64,000 nucleotides of DNA from Lepturacanthus savala (Eukaryota > Chordata > Actinopteri > Scombriformes > Trichiuridae). The position numbers and the translations under genes are program-made. The DNA is taken from positions 1,511,920 through 1,575,919 of the forward strand of contig CM060475.1 of NCBI GenBank assembly GCA_030544235.1, given 5' to 3'. The notes beneath the pieces were generated by a model. That model was not told the origin of the DNA and did not search any database. It was given only the letters and a program-made list of their open reading frames with translations. This document shows positions 22,312 to 35,089 of the stretch, in pieces (the stretch's first letter is position 1; each line of letters starts with the position of its first letter).

Positions 22312-22376
22312 GGGGGTACTTGTTACAGTACTTCCTGGATTACAGGAAGTACTGTACAGGAAGTACCCCCCTGTAC
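22311..22376. repeat. Perfect 14-bp hairpin and CAGGAAGTAC repeats
   Basis: TACAGTACTTCCTG (22324-22337), loop GATTA, CAGGAAGTACTGTA (22343-22356). CAGGAAGTAC recurs twice more, and GGGGGTAC before the stem can pair with GTACCCCC after it. Confidence 0.85.
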
Positions 22377-22424
22377 AGGAAGTACACTACTATGTATACT
22401 ACTGTATGTATGTATTCAGAAAGC

Positions 22425-22560
22425 TGTTAGGTTGTGATGTCACAACTAGACAGTCACAGCCCAACCTCCCATTCACAGCCATTCAAATCAGTCAGAGCAG
22501 AGGCTTATTAATAACAATGAGAGACACCAAACTTTCTGGACATGTACTGAGACAACTTTT
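22425..22560 (+). repeat. Dispersed repeat with GTTGTGATGTCACAA core, copy 1
   Basis: GTTGTGATGTCACAACTAG, ACAGTCACAG, GCCATTCAAATCAGTCAGAG and CTTATTAATAACAATGAGA parallel the stretch at 36915-37010. Boundaries are unclear. Confidence 0.45.
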
Positions 22561-23509
22561 AGCTTTAGAAAGATAAAACTCTGCAATAACTGGGATTTTA
22601 ACAAGTGAAAATATCTTGTTTTGGGTACATTTAGTCCAATATTGAGTTATCATATTCCACTGGCAGATAATTTTGCTTATTTCATTTAAAGTTTTTTTTT
22701 TGTTTTTTTTTCCCCCAATTTGGGCCAATTTGTTTTAAGAGAATAAGACTAACATAAAAAAAAAACAATTAAATTAAATAAAAATCAAGTACCAATACCA
22801 AAAATTATCTGCCATTGCAATAAGGTAATTCTACTCAATACCTAATATTGGACTAATTGTACCAGTTTGCAGTATAGCTTGTTAGAGATTTCAAAACTTC
22901 AGATAAAATCCAACAAATGTCTAGAGTCTGAGACTTTCAAAGATCCTGTCCAAGTATGTTTGGATATAAAACCCTCTATTTATAATGTCTATGCTTTTGT
23001 GTTTTTTTTTTCCACAAAAAAGTAAAAAAAAATGCCATTGACTCCTTCTCCCTCATTAAAAATGATGGGCACGACTCGGCTCTCGCTGTGTGTGCGGTGC
23101 AGCTTCACATGTTAACTGAACAGGATTGTGATGTCATCGTGTACACGCCTTCAACTCACATTTACCGGAACGCTTCTCCTTCGGCGGATGATTGTGGAAA
23201 ACTGCACATGCATCGTTCTGCAGCGAGGCTGAAGCAACAAGGAGAAGAAAAAAGAAGAAGACGCACAGGCAGATCCTGACATGTGCTGAACCCCCTTTTG
23301 ACAGAAATATGGTCACCATATCAGAGGGACTTTCATTAGCTGGGAATTATCAGGGCGTCCCCTCTTCCCCGCGAGCTTGGCTTCAAATTGTCCCTGACAG
23401 CTCTGTGCGGCTGATCCGGGGCCAGCGGGGGTTCAGACCCATCAATCATCTCTCAGCAGGGGCTCTTCCCCCTTCATGCTCACCAATGGCCCCCCTGTAG
23501 TCCCCCCCC

Positions 23510-23510
<1 letters not shown>

Positions 23511-23590
<80 letters not shown>
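23511..23590. repeat. Microsatellite (AC)40
   Basis: The longest perfect dinucleotide run in the window, preceded by a C-rich stretch and followed by pyrimidine-rich sequence to about 23700. Confidence 0.97.
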
Positions 23591-23592
<2 letters not shown>

Positions 23593-23866
23593 CCTCTTCC
23601 TCTGATTTGTCTTCTAACCTCTCAAGCTCTTTTTTTCCTCTTCCTTCACTTCTTGTCTTCCTCACATTTTATTTCCTTCCTCTTCCTCCCTCTCCTCCGC
23701 AGGGCATCTTAATCCGCTCACCTCACACACACCATCAATTATCATTCCATGTATGTCCGTACACACACACACATACAATCCAACATACCAACAGGGGACT
23801 GTCAGGATAACTGCCAACACTGGACTTCTGTTTCTGGTCATTTTGAAAAAAACAAAAAACAAAAAA

Positions 23867-23869
23867 ATA

Positions 23870-23925
<56 letters not shown>
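23867..23925. repeat. Microsatellite (AT)n, about 29 units
   Basis: AT run with one G interruption near 23875, between a poly-A-rich stretch and unique sequence. Confidence 0.95.
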
Positions 23926-23928
<3 letters not shown>

Positions 23929-24074
23929 TGACATATATTATATATGTGTATATTTGAGAATAAATGTATAAAATCCAGAAGTAACATGGCTGCATATCCT
24001 ACACACACACCTCCTCCATCAAAAGGGCAATCATTCCTCAGCAGGCGCAGGGTTATCACCTGCTACACTGACAC

Positions 24075-24076
<2 letters not shown>

Positions 24077-24115
<39 letters not shown>

Positions 24116-24290
24116 GGGGGGATGGGTCATTTGTATAACAGATGTGTGTGTGTGTGTGTGTGTGTGCTCGTGCACGCGTGTGTGTCAGACACAAGTTTAA
24201 TGACTCGTCCCAGCCAATTTTCAGCCAGTGGCTTCTCTTTGCGGGGAAATGAGGTTTGTAGTTAATGTAGCACAGAAGGGCTTCCTGTAA

Positions 24291-24320
<30 letters not shown>
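24077..24320. repeat. Three (GT)n tracts in 245 bp
   Basis: GT runs at 24077-24110, 24143-24166 and 24293-24320. A further short GT run lies at 24471-24488 and a CA run at about 24758-24779. Confidence 0.93.
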
Positions 24321-24325
<5 letters not shown>

Positions 24326-25469
24326 CATGTGCATGTGTGTCAGTTCCATTCAGTTGGCTCCAAGCAGAATATTAGTCGGAACCATATGGGAGAAATCATT
24401 ACAAAGGAAGGTTCGAGAACATTTATACCACGAGGCTAGTGTGTTTCAGTAACTGAGTTAGAAAAAGGTCTTGTGTGTGTGTGTGTGTTGTGGTTGTTCG
24501 AGTGTGTTTAGTTTCACTCTCCTTTTAATAAATCACATTATGATTGCATGTGTCTTTGCAGATGCATGCCTGTGTGTCCCGTGCTATTGTGCAAGACTCA
24601 CTGATCTCCAGCTTCCCCAAACACAGCAGTCGCCTTCAAACAGTGTATACAAAGAGAAGTGGAGTGTCACAATCGCCCAGCGCCAGAAAGATAATGAAAC
24701 GCACCACAGTCCATTCATTTTGCTGCTGAAAACAATGCATGGCTGCACATGTAAACAACACACACACACACACACACACGGCACCGAGGGGAAAGAAGCA
24801 TCCCGGAGGAGGAAATAGGTTTGGTTTGGATGTAATGAGCGACTGAAAGGCAAATGAGCCCTTCAGTGTGACGGCCTCTATCTAAACCCAGACAGCCTGC
24901 GTCTGGGGAGACGCTTTATTGCTGAGAGAATCCAAAATGTCATTCTTCTATCTGTACTCGGACACCAGCCTCTCTCTATCCCCCCCACCTCATTCCGCTC
25001 CTGTCATCTTTTTTTAAAAACTCTCCTTCCCTCCTTCTTCACCTCCCCCCCGACATCCTTCCTGGTTTTTCCCCAGACCTCGCTCGTCATCCATCATCCC
25101 ACTTTCTCGCAACGTATTCCTTGTGTGTTGTTGTTCTACGACTCTTCTCTGACTCCTTTCCCTGCCTCCGACTGCCGAGAGGTCAAGGTGATGTTTTCAT
25201 ATTTGTTGTTTTCCTCTAAAACAGATGCATTAGCCTTATAGATTTACTGCACTGTAAAACTGTGACCTTCAAATTTACGGTATCTAACTGGCAGCAATTA
25301 TCTAGAAAGCTAATTATTTATTATTGCAGTAGAAGTACTGGACTTTCATTTACAGTATCGTGCCTTTACTGTAAATTAAAATACTTTTTTTAGTTTTTGG
25401 GAAAACACAAAAAACTTCATCAAATGCAGAGAATATTATATTTATCAAGCATTTAAACGCATTGACAGT

Positions 25470-25850
25470 GGATGATTGTATGATTGTAGGGTGTCACTTA
25501 TGTAACATTAAAGAATAAAGTGAGGTAATTCCCTTTTTAATCACTTTCCCAGGTCTGGAAATCACTTCCAATATCAGAATTTGATGACTTTTTGAAACCT
25601 GAGATGTGGCAAATTGACACGTTTAATAGACTGAAGATCCTGGAGCTTCCTTTCCTTCTTTATATTCGGCTACAATCATGTTTTTAGCTTCTTCTACTCT
25701 ATAAAAGGATCATGAAAACTTGTTAAACTGGTCCAAAGTCCAAAGTAAGCAATTGTCCTATAGGGCATAAAGAGTGTGATCCTTTCATTTTAGGATTAAG
25801 GTGATTTTACCAGATGTGGCGGCATCATCAAGGGATGATTCAGGCCAAAA
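25470..25850 (+). repeat. AT-rich dispersed repeat, family M, copy 3
   Basis: Shares TAACATTAAAGAATAAAGTGA with copy 1, GAAACCTGAGATGTGGCAAAT with copy 2 and GGATTAAGGTGATTTTACCAG with copy 1, in the same order and orientation. Confidence 0.65.
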
Positions 25851-27079
25851 ACTCACGTTCGTCAAAAAATAATGAGGGTGATGATATGAAAGCTGGAATG
25901 GAAATGAATAGATCAAATGCAGACACATGCCTGTTGATGGCCAGTCTGCTGGTTTACAGAACCTTTACAGCTTGTCCCAACAGGTTTATTTTTTCCTGAT
26001 CATTTTCACACTTGGCTTAACACCATGTCCACTGCCTCACCACTCTTCACACAGTTTGCTTTGAAACAGGCGCCTGAGCACATCAGTTAACCTTTGGTGC
26101 AAAATCCACTTCAACCACTAAAACACAAACTTGGATCCTGCAAAAGTACGTTTTTCTTTCCCTCTATTTTTCTCCATTTTTTGTATCCGGGTTTGATCTG
26201 TTGCTTTCTTCTCACAACTGAATGTGGACAATTTACAGGAAACTTCATGCACAAATAACAAAAGCAAATTCAAAAACAGTATCTGTCACTGTATTTTACC
26301 ATTTGTATCCAAAGTGGAACTATCTCTCCAGTGACAACCACATGCAAATTTCAATGTAATTTGTAGACTTTTGTACAGATGGAAACAAGACTGCGATCAA
26401 ACAGACTGAATAAACTTTGGCGAAATCTGAATATTCCGTCTTATTTTATTTCAGTCAAAATGCAGCATATTTCCATCCGCCGTGATCTAAACGTTTGGTT
26501 TGAAGCTGAAAGTGAACTGCGTTGATCAGAGTATCTAAATGTCTGCGACATGCGCTGCAGTGGAACAGAATCCTGCTGGCGTGAGCTCTGACTGAGATAT
26601 TCATGGGTTTTGGCGACTGAACGAAGTCTGTATCAAATCAATGCAAAAGTATAAACAGTCCACAGAGTCGACTGACGTGATGAAAGACATTGTCAAAGAC
26701 TTAAGTAACAACATTCCTGGTGCTGTCTCCTCTTCTGGGATGAAGACTGGACCACAGCTGCTGCAAAATCAAGTAGGAAGAAGACGATCGTCTGCATTCC
26801 AGACAGAACAGGATGTACAAAGGTCACATGTGACCACAGTGGACATGGTATGGAGCCAAGTGTGAAAACTATTATCCTGTATGTTCTGGATAGGTTCATA
26901 AACTGTAAGGTTTTAGGGAAAACACATCGGAATTATACCCAAAAATATGAATTTCTGAACTTCGAAATGAAGACAAGACAAAACTGTCTTGGTACCAGAT
27001 AGTCCTATACTTTAGGTGGATTACATATTTAAAATTTATCTTTTTTTCGACCTTGAGTTGTAAAATGAAATGTGCTGAA

Positions 27080-27292
27080 ATTATCCATTATCCTTCTGAT
27101 GCAATGAGCAAACACATTGATCCATTAGAACACTGGACTGATAGTTGCTGGACATGGGCCTCTATACACCTATGTAGATATTGATGCACCAAAAACCAGA
27201 CGTTTGCAGCTAGAATAGTCATTTACCACATTAGCAATGTATATTAGTTTAAAGTTATCTTCATTGAAAAACACTTCTAAGTGACCCCAAAC
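27080..27292 (+). mobile_element. TA-flanked MITE, plus-orientation, internally deleted
   Basis: ATTATCCATTATCCTTCTGA, TGCAATGAGCAAACACATTG, ATAGTTGCTGGACATGGGCC, CACCAAAAACCAGACGTTTG and AAGTGACCCCAAACT. It retains more of the left half than the other copies. Confidence 0.8.
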
Positions 27293-29356
27293 TGGACTTT
27301 CTCATCTCGACCCTTGATCCAGTGGATCCTCCCTTTTCTCTCTAAGTTTACATAATGCTTTAATTTTTGTGTGAGAATACCATATTTAAAATTTAAACTA
27401 AAGAAGAGGTTTATTACTAAAAGTAAACTTTCTCTTTTCAGCTCACAGATTCCCATCGAGTGTCTCCCGACAAAGCTACAACTGAACTAGACAAAACAGT
27501 CAGTTCACTTTAAAAAAAAAGACATTACAACATTTCATTGAACAAAAATAACTATGATGCTTTGAACATCACAGATCGTCGATGTGTAACAGAATATCTG
27601 AGGGGGGGGGGGATCTTCCTTCTCTTTAAAAGAATAAGATGAAGGCCTGGAACAAACGGAGCTGGAGTTTGGCTCCTGACCGCGGTTTGTAGCCGCAGGC
27701 GCAATATTCAATGGAGACAATTGGGCGAAAACATGGCAACAGCATCAAACAGTCCGAGCACGTCTTGAACTGAATCCCAGACGGGATTACTTGAAAAGCT
27801 GCGGGAGCGAAATATGGAACTACTTCGGTCAAGTTGCTAAGAAACGCATCCAAGTCAAGTGTAATCTTACAGTTGCTTATGTTTTTTTTAAGCTGTAGTA
27901 GTTTGAATTTAAAGATTCTAAACTCTGTCAAAGGCAAAAAAAAAGAAACAACTAGATCTTGCGTTTCCACTACACAGCGATCCTTAGTTTCTCATCCCTC
28001 CTCCTCTTCTTGCCCCTTTTTTTTTGTCTTTTTTCGTTTTTTAATTCCACACGACCACTCCCATTCATCTCTGGGAAAATCAATAACCATTCGCTGGTGC
28101 GCGGGATTTGAGGGATGTAAATAGCAGAAATCTGACATTCGCAGGATATAAAACAACAGGCTTTCGATATAATCAACAGCGGTGCCGGTGCCATTCCTCA
28201 AACAATCCATAGCCTTATTAAAAAGAGGCCAATAATTTAGCCCTGTGCTCTGCTGGTGGAGGGTGCATGACAATAGTGTCTGATGAGTCAGGAATTGTGC
28301 GTATGACAGGGTGAGGAACAATAGCAGGGAGTGATTGAGGGCCAGAACTGAGAGACGGGTAATTTGTGTTCGTATTTACAGTGTGATATTATGTGTTTGT
28401 CACATTTTCACGTTGTCTTGCCTTTGGATTTATTAGCTTCTCTTATTTCACGTGGAACAGGCTTGTTTTACATATGCGTTTTAGTCTTTGAACATTTTAT
28501 TCTGATACAGATCCTAATTTGCCTTATTTATATCTCTGGATTAATTTCCACAATAGATTAAACAGGCTTTTTGTCTTTTAAGAGCTCGTGAGTCGTGCTA
28601 AAAGCGTTTCTTTCAAAATAAGAGCACGGCGGCCTGACCTCCGTCCACAGAAACAATGAGGAAAAAGCAGAAGACGTGTGACAGATGCACAAAAGGCCAG
28701 CGAGCTGTGAGGGAGCAACGGAGATGAAAATACAGACAAGAGCTGCTGCTGCAAGAGACAGAAAAGAATCTGATGGGCTTTTTTCACCCCGTCAAGAATG
28801 TGCAGACATGATAAGGAAATGCTTGGCTGAGATTCCCTTTGTGTGTCTGTTTCCGAATGCGCGCGTCTGATTGGAAGTTGAAGACGTGATTAGGGGCTGT
28901 GCTGGACGTGTAGATGCCTCCAGTGATATTTCATGATGTTGGTATTAAAAAAAAAAAGTGTAATGTCTCCACAGAGTGCAGATGTCTGCATTCACTGAGT
29001 TTTATCAAGCTGCAAACAATGTCTATTTATTTCTTATGTTGTTATAAGCTATGTGATTATTATTTCATCATTATTGCCTTATCGGTTTAGTCTACATGTA
29101 TTTATGTTGATGAACCTGACGAGTGTTTCGAAGTTGATGTAACAAAGAAAAACTTGAGGGTTTTATGACATCATACAATAGGACAGCAGAGATTTGAAGC
29201 TTCGAAAAAACTCAAGACCCTGAGGATAGACCCCCTCTCCCCCATGTGCAGCATGTAGTGCATGTAGTGCAAAGAGCTGAAATGCTTGTGCGAGTGGGTG
29301 TTTTATACCCTTGAAAAAAATGCATGTAAGAAAGTGTTTTCTAGCTCTGTGTCTGG

Positions 29357-29360
<4 letters not shown>

Positions 29361-29388
<28 letters not shown>
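29361..29388. repeat. Microsatellite (GT)14
   Basis: Uninterrupted GT run in otherwise unique sequence. Confidence 0.95.
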
Positions 29389-29389
<1 letters not shown>

Positions 29390-29499
29390 TCCATCACCAA
29401 TCAAGCAGCCAGTTGTCAGATGCTCAGCTGGAGAGTCTGTGAGTCAGTCTTCCCTCGCTGCTTCATCCTTCAACTCAACCTGCTTTCACATTCGCCAAC

Positions 29500-29640
29500 T
29501 GAGCAAAAAACAAACCTCCGCGGCCATCAAAACCGATCGATAATTATGAAATTAAATGGGTTATTGCGTCCCGTTCTAACTGAGGGATGGTTATTGCTCA
29601 TTGGGGCAGTAATGAACTCAGCTTGTGAGTAATTCCACCA
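29500..29640. promoter_or_regulatory. Candidate non-coding regulatory block (hypothesis)
   Basis: AACCGATCGATAATTATGAA, ATTAAATGGGTTATTG and GCAGTAATGAACTC in non-repetitive sequence. No conservation data. Confidence 0.22.
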
Positions 29641-30204
29641 AACCCTCCTTCCCCTGCGCCTCACTGGAGCTCTCTCCGAAACAACGGCGTGTCTTTGTGC
29701 TGTCTGAACGGTTCATTCAAAGCTTCAAGAATAATGCTTTCGCACCAACACGGTTTCCAACCAAGCAGAAAAGTTGATTAGCGCAAAAAGAAATAGGCGA
29801 AGAGCAGGAACATTTCCAAACTGTACTTGATTAAGCCATTTGAGTTTTAATATTAGGATCAAACATCAGTTGTGTTTCCTTTCCGGCTTACTGCTTCCTA
29901 AAAACAAAAAAACAGTGTTATCTCTAAATATGATAAGAAGGAAATTGACTGGGTCGCTCAAGCATCAAACATCCATCTCTATTGACAAAGGCAAGTAGGA
30001 AAACAAAAAGTCGATAAAAGTTTTTTTTAAGAATGGCTCCTGTAGTGACTGTGGAAATATTTGCTGTAAAAGCACCTTGACTTTATAAGAATATTGGAAT
30101 CTGAGAGCTTTAGCATTCTTTTTCTATTTGTTCCTGGCTGGCTGCTTCCAAGAAAGGTACTCGATGATGTTGCCTGGTGTCAGATTTTCACAATGTTACT
30201 GCGA

Positions 30205-30790
30205 TATCTGTAATAAATATAGCTGGAAGCAGCAATGAGGGGCCAAGCAGATGCAGTTAAGTGATAGAGATGTTCCTAAGCACCGGCAAGGAGTTTCAAG
30301 TCAATACAGCAAAGTCTGAGAGAATGACGTCATGCTTTGAACTTGGCTTTCTCCAAGAATTAAAAAAAAATGGATCCACGGTTCAAAAGTTACATCCAGA
30401 AATGTATCTCTAACAAAATTGTATTAATTAGGGGACTGTCCCCAATCAGAGAACCAAATATCACAACTTTTTATGGTTCTATGGGCTGCTATAGACTTCC
30501 ATGGTGGAAGAAAGTATAGTAAGAATACCAGCAAACAACATGTCCATTAACGACATGATGTCATGGTTATCACAAATACCAAGCAACACCCTGAGAGACA
30601 CCAGTAGCCAACAGGTCGCTGTGAATTGGAAACAGGTGTTTTTGGGAACAACTAAAGTAAAAGTGATGTTCTTCAAGTCCCCATCCACTGCAAAACATGG
30701 TGTTCTTCTTGTTCCTTGTGCTAAATGATGTCCTCCTGTGCTGAATGATGTCACTGCACAGTTTGACACTTTAAACCTGTTTTCTCATTC
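30205..30790 (+). repeat. Probable decayed dispersed fish repeat
   Basis: Begins with AATATAGCTGGAAGCAGCAA then TGAGGGGCCAAGC, a phrase I associate with common interspersed fish repeats, and runs through TTCAAAAGTTACATCC and CCATGGTGGAAG to ATGATGTCACTGCAC. ORFs of 75 and 96 aa on the two strands have no recognisable similarity. Extent is uncertain. Confidence 0.4.
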
Positions 30791-32674
30791 GTCCGCTGCA
30801 ACTAGATCTTTCTCTCTTTTTCTTATTATACTCAATTTATGCCAAGTCTGTTCCACCAGATGCTGCTAAATCTTACACACTGTAGCTTTAAGTAGCACAA
30901 CCCCAACATAAAAAAAGCTATTTATATGCATGCATGTATGTATGCATACTTTTGACTTTGCATCACATCATGCTGACGTTTGCATCCTTGCATACATTAC
31001 ACTGAAGAGGCTCTCTCCCTTTATTACTCCGCCATCTCAGCAGTTTAATATATGTTCGGTGTGTGTGTCAGTGCTACTGAAGCGCACACACACGCGCAAT
31101 GATACAGCTGCTCAAAGAGATGTTAACAGTGATGAAGCTGAAAATGATTTGTGTGGTCTTGTGCGACTGCACACAGCATCTTTGTGATGTAACCAGCCTG
31201 ACCTTCCTCATTTCCTCCTCTCATCTGACTTGAAAGCAGGACCTCAAATGCTGCGGCTTAATTGCTTCTGACGCTCCAGTGGCAACCTTTCTGTAGGCGA
31301 GTGGCAATGTAAAGGCAATCAGTGTGATGAGCGTTGGGGGGGTTATGCTATATTGAAGAAATAATTTAAGCAGTCATCATTATTTCACTTCTTATAGGGT
31401 GTTAAATGAAGTGTAGCTTTAATGTTGATATCTCTTCAAAACAACCAATTTCCATGTATTTTCAGCTCTTCCCACACATGAATTTGTCATCGCACATATA
31501 CATCGCCTTTGTCAGCGTGAATTAACTTTTCCTCAAAGGCCACTGAACTTTTTTTTTTTTTTACATTTGTTTCAAGAAAAATCAAAGGATGAAACAAGGT
31601 AATGATAATTCATCTATCGATCAATGTTCGGTTTTTTTTTTGGTCCAAAAAAAAGCCTCTGAGGAATTAGAACAGAATCTGTCCCATAATTTAATCAAAC
31701 AATCAAACTTCAAGATGTCTAAACATGCAATCAAATGACAATGTTCCCATCGAGTTCAGGGATTGTAGCAAAAATAAGCTGCTACAATCTCGCGCCTTCA
31801 AAGCCATCTCATGATTCTTCAAACACATTTTTTTTGGTGAGTTTTAATTAGTCATCTTTGGGACTCTGTTTCTGGGTTTTGAATCTTAACTTCTGGAAGG
31901 TTTCCAACCACGGTTTCACATTTTTCACAGAGATGTGATAGTTTTCTGTCACTCTGGAAGTCTGGCTCCTCTTTCTTGATACTGGACGTAATACTGGAGG
32001 GGTGAAGTGGTGTCTATGGCGCTGTGGTGGGATTTGACATAAAGAAGAGAGTGGGCGGCAGGTGGTAGGCAGGAAGGGAAAGTTTCTTTCCATCTGAGCA
32101 GACAGCGTCTACAAATGACAGGGGGAAGTGAGTGTCTGAGCGGGGTGTGTCTTCTCTTCAGGGGAATGAGACAGGGCTAAGAGAGAGCCGGAGGAGATAG
32201 GAAAAGAGCTTAGCATGCCTTCAGGGGGAATACATAACCCAGGGAATGAAAGGTAGATGTTTTCACAGTGGGGCTGGAGGGAGAAGGAGGAGGAGGAGTG
32301 AAGAAGGGAAGAGGAAGGGATGCTGGGGATGAGATAAAAAAAAGGAGGATAGAAAAAAAAAAGGTTGGGAAGCCAAAAAATAGAGAACACATTTGAGAAA
32401 GTTGCAGTGGGCACTTTTATAGATATAAGTGGCTCCGCCAAACAATTCAGCAGACCTTGAATGAAAATCAGGTGCGGGTTAGGAGGAGAGAAACCGACAG
32501 AAGTTTGGATTCAAAGGAATGCACTTTGAGTCAGTGTCACACATCCAATTTGCACAAATATCCTGGGTATAATAGCGGCTGGAACATGAAAGCAGGGCAG
32601 CTTCATGAAGGAGTCCAGGGAGACCAAGACAGATCTAGTACAGAAACTGGAATAGTCAAAAAAAGGGGTCTGAA

Positions 32675-32740
32675 CACTAAATATGAAGATAGGACCAGGA
32701 AACAGTTAGCTTAGCTTTGCATAAAAACTATAAACAGCTC
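32675..32740 (+). repeat. Fragment of a common fish repeat (TTAGCTTAGCTTTGCATAAA type)
   Basis: ATATGAAGATAGGACCAGGA then AACAGTTAGCTTAGC resembles the central part of a frequent fish element whose start (GGATAGTTCAACATTTT) appears at 52810 and 55920. Confidence 0.45.
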
Positions 32741-32749
32741 ACAAAGGTT

Positions 32750-32960
32750 AAAGGTCTCATATTGTAGACTTTTTGTGGTTTTAAGTACCAATAATCATCA
32801 CAACCTTAGTTTACTGTAGCTTCTTATTATCTAAACAAACCTACTCCCAGTGTGTTTTATACACATAAACCAGTCTGTGGTGCAGCGCCACAGACAACCG
32901 AGCACCAGAAATCGGTTACACAATTCTGTCGTTCTAGCTCACATGCACAGAGAGCGTGAG
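32750..32960 (+). repeat. Possible dispersed repeat
   Basis: AAAGGTCTCATATTGTAGAC and CATAAACCAGTCTGTGGTGC recall dispersed fish repeats. No second copy in the window, and no termini seen. Confidence 0.3.
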
Positions 32961-33639
32961 ACCTTTCACATTTTTCGAGGCCACTGTAGGTTTTCCTACA
33001 AGCTCGGGGTACTCAGTTGAACTTAGTTTCATTTTAGAACCTTATTAAGACATGATTCGTGTATAAATAAAATGCTAGTGTAGCCATGGCAGCAGAAAAT
33101 ATGTTTTGCAGCTCTAAACACAGCTGAAGATTTCTGCCTAATAACAGGCTTGTGAATTTCAGTTCACAGGCCTCTTTCCTTCTGCTTGGTTTTTTTTAAT
33201 CCACCCGATTTCCTCTGTCTGTCTTCTGAATGTGAAACAAAGAATAAAGGGCTGAGGGATTTGGCTTCTGGTCGTTGTATCTGGAATCGAGGCAAGCTGC
33301 ACGGTTGCCAGATTACTGGAAACGCAGTCACAGAGATTTGCCATTTCCACCAGTCAACTGCATCTCAAAGCTGTGCAATCGTTCACCAGATAAGTTAAAT
33401 GGAAACCCTGAAAATGTGTCTGCACAGCATTAACCAGTCATGTGACGTCAGTGAGGGAGTTAAACAATATTGACCTGCAAATGCTTAAAAAGTCTTTTTG
33501 TGGACCATTTAAAACATAAAGCGCTTTTTATTCTTTTCAATTAGTTTGAGCCACTTTACACACATAGAGAATGAGATGAAACACATATGAGATCCAAATC
33601 AATTTCCTTATTACTGACAATGACCTGCTGCTGGTTTTA

Positions 33640-33790
33640 TTAAAGTATAACTGGGGGATTTCTCAGGATCCCCCTGGTTTCAAAGAGACAGCCCTAGTCG
33701 TACCACCGGAGCTTAATTAAATCTCTGATCATTAAAACCGGCGCTCCAACCATTAACGTCAAAACGGGTATGAATATTTGATGCTTTCAG
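33640..33790. promoter_or_regulatory. Candidate non-coding regulatory block (hypothesis)
   Basis: GGAGCTTAATTAAATCTCTG, ATCATTAAAACCGGCGCTCC and CCATTAACGTCAAAACGGG in clean non-repetitive sequence, one of the more enhancer-like stretches by composition. No conservation data. Confidence 0.28.
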
Positions 33791-34939
33791 TCTGGCTGGT
33801 GGTGTCATCACAACCCAGAGTTGTGTGAATGTTCAATACAAAAGTTATTCTGCAGGATTGGTGAATTCACTTTGGAGACTCTGTGTCCTTCAGTAAATAA
33901 CACGTACAGATCCTGTGGAAGAGAACCTGCACTCGCTGTTTGAGGTGTAATCGCGGCGTGTTGCAGTTCCCCAGCTTAGCCGGAGCACTTTTTTTTTTTT
34001 CCCCCCCTTTTACATCTTTACCTTAAGTGACAAAGCCCCAGTTGCCTTCTCAATTATGTTGTGCAGGTGCAGTCAGCAAGAAAGAGTAATTGCACTGGGT
34101 GTTTGGAGCTCCCCGAGACGGATTGGAAGCTCAGGGCAGAGCTGTCATGTGCTCCCGAAGGACTCGCCGGCTTGTGTATATGTGTGTGTGTTTTATACTT
34201 CCCGCACGCGTGTGCGCTCCTGTCACACCGCAGCAAGAATAACATTATGTTCTCATTTTGCATGTGCATGTTACCGTGTGCCGTCACGCTCCTTTGCCTG
34301 TCTGCGGTGCCCGCGCGTGTGTGTTTTTGCAAACGTGCGGGCGTGGGAAACGCATCTATTAGACCCGTGAGTGTCTGACACCGCCGCCTGTTTCCTCGCC
34401 TTTGCCGCTTGACAACTGCATCGACCACCGCATCCCTGACGGTGACAGTGGAGTCACCGGGAACCTGTCAGGCGCCATCACATAATGCCCTCAGGCCCCT
34501 GGAAGCTTCTTGGCGCTTGGGCTGCAATAAGCTCCTTGTTACAAGCGTGTCATGGAGCTCTCAGGGGACACGGCGCCGAGGCCGGAGGGTCACCGAGAAT
34601 CACACAAATAGGTCATTTGAATAGAAAATAAGGGCAGTGGATGATACAGTGCATGCAGGAGAATTACGGGACATGTGAAATTGAGATTACAGATGAAATG
34701 TGTCAGGAATCATAAGCAAACACAGGCATTGCGGTTTATTTGATGTCTACACAGGAGAATGGTGTAATTGATGACTCCAGAGGTTCCTGCGCCGCTTTGA
34801 TTCCAGTTTCAACGTTTCTAACGTGTCTTTAAACAGATTTCAGCTTCAACCGTGGGAATTCAGCAGGAAGGAAGGAAGGAAGGGAAGACAGGAAGGAAGA
34901 CTGCGGCTTTCAGACTTTTTTTTTTTCTTTTAAAAGCAA

Positions 34940-35080
34940 TTTTACATTTGAAAAATTCCCGTCCCGGGGACTGAGATGAGAGATTGTTGGTAAAGTATTA
35001 CATTTTACAACTGCACGGGCTAATGAAAGCGAGATAACTGCAGAGATAATTCATTCTCTGGCGGATTAAATCATCGCCCA
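34940..35080. promoter_or_regulatory. Candidate non-coding regulatory block (hypothesis)
   Basis: AAGTATTACATTTTACAAC, GGGCTAATGAAAGCGAGATA and AGATAATTCATTCTCTGGCG followed by a poly-A run. Non-repetitive and TAAT-bearing. No conservation data. Confidence 0.25.
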
Positions 35081-35089
35081 GCTGCACCA

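Noticed and set aside
23662..23995. ORFs with Tyr-Ile runs
   Set aside because: They are encoded by the (AT)n microsatellite.
30479..30769. 96-aa minus and 75-aa plus ORFs as remains of a transposon protein
   Set aside because: No recognisable motif, and they overlap each other within a non-coding dispersed repeat.
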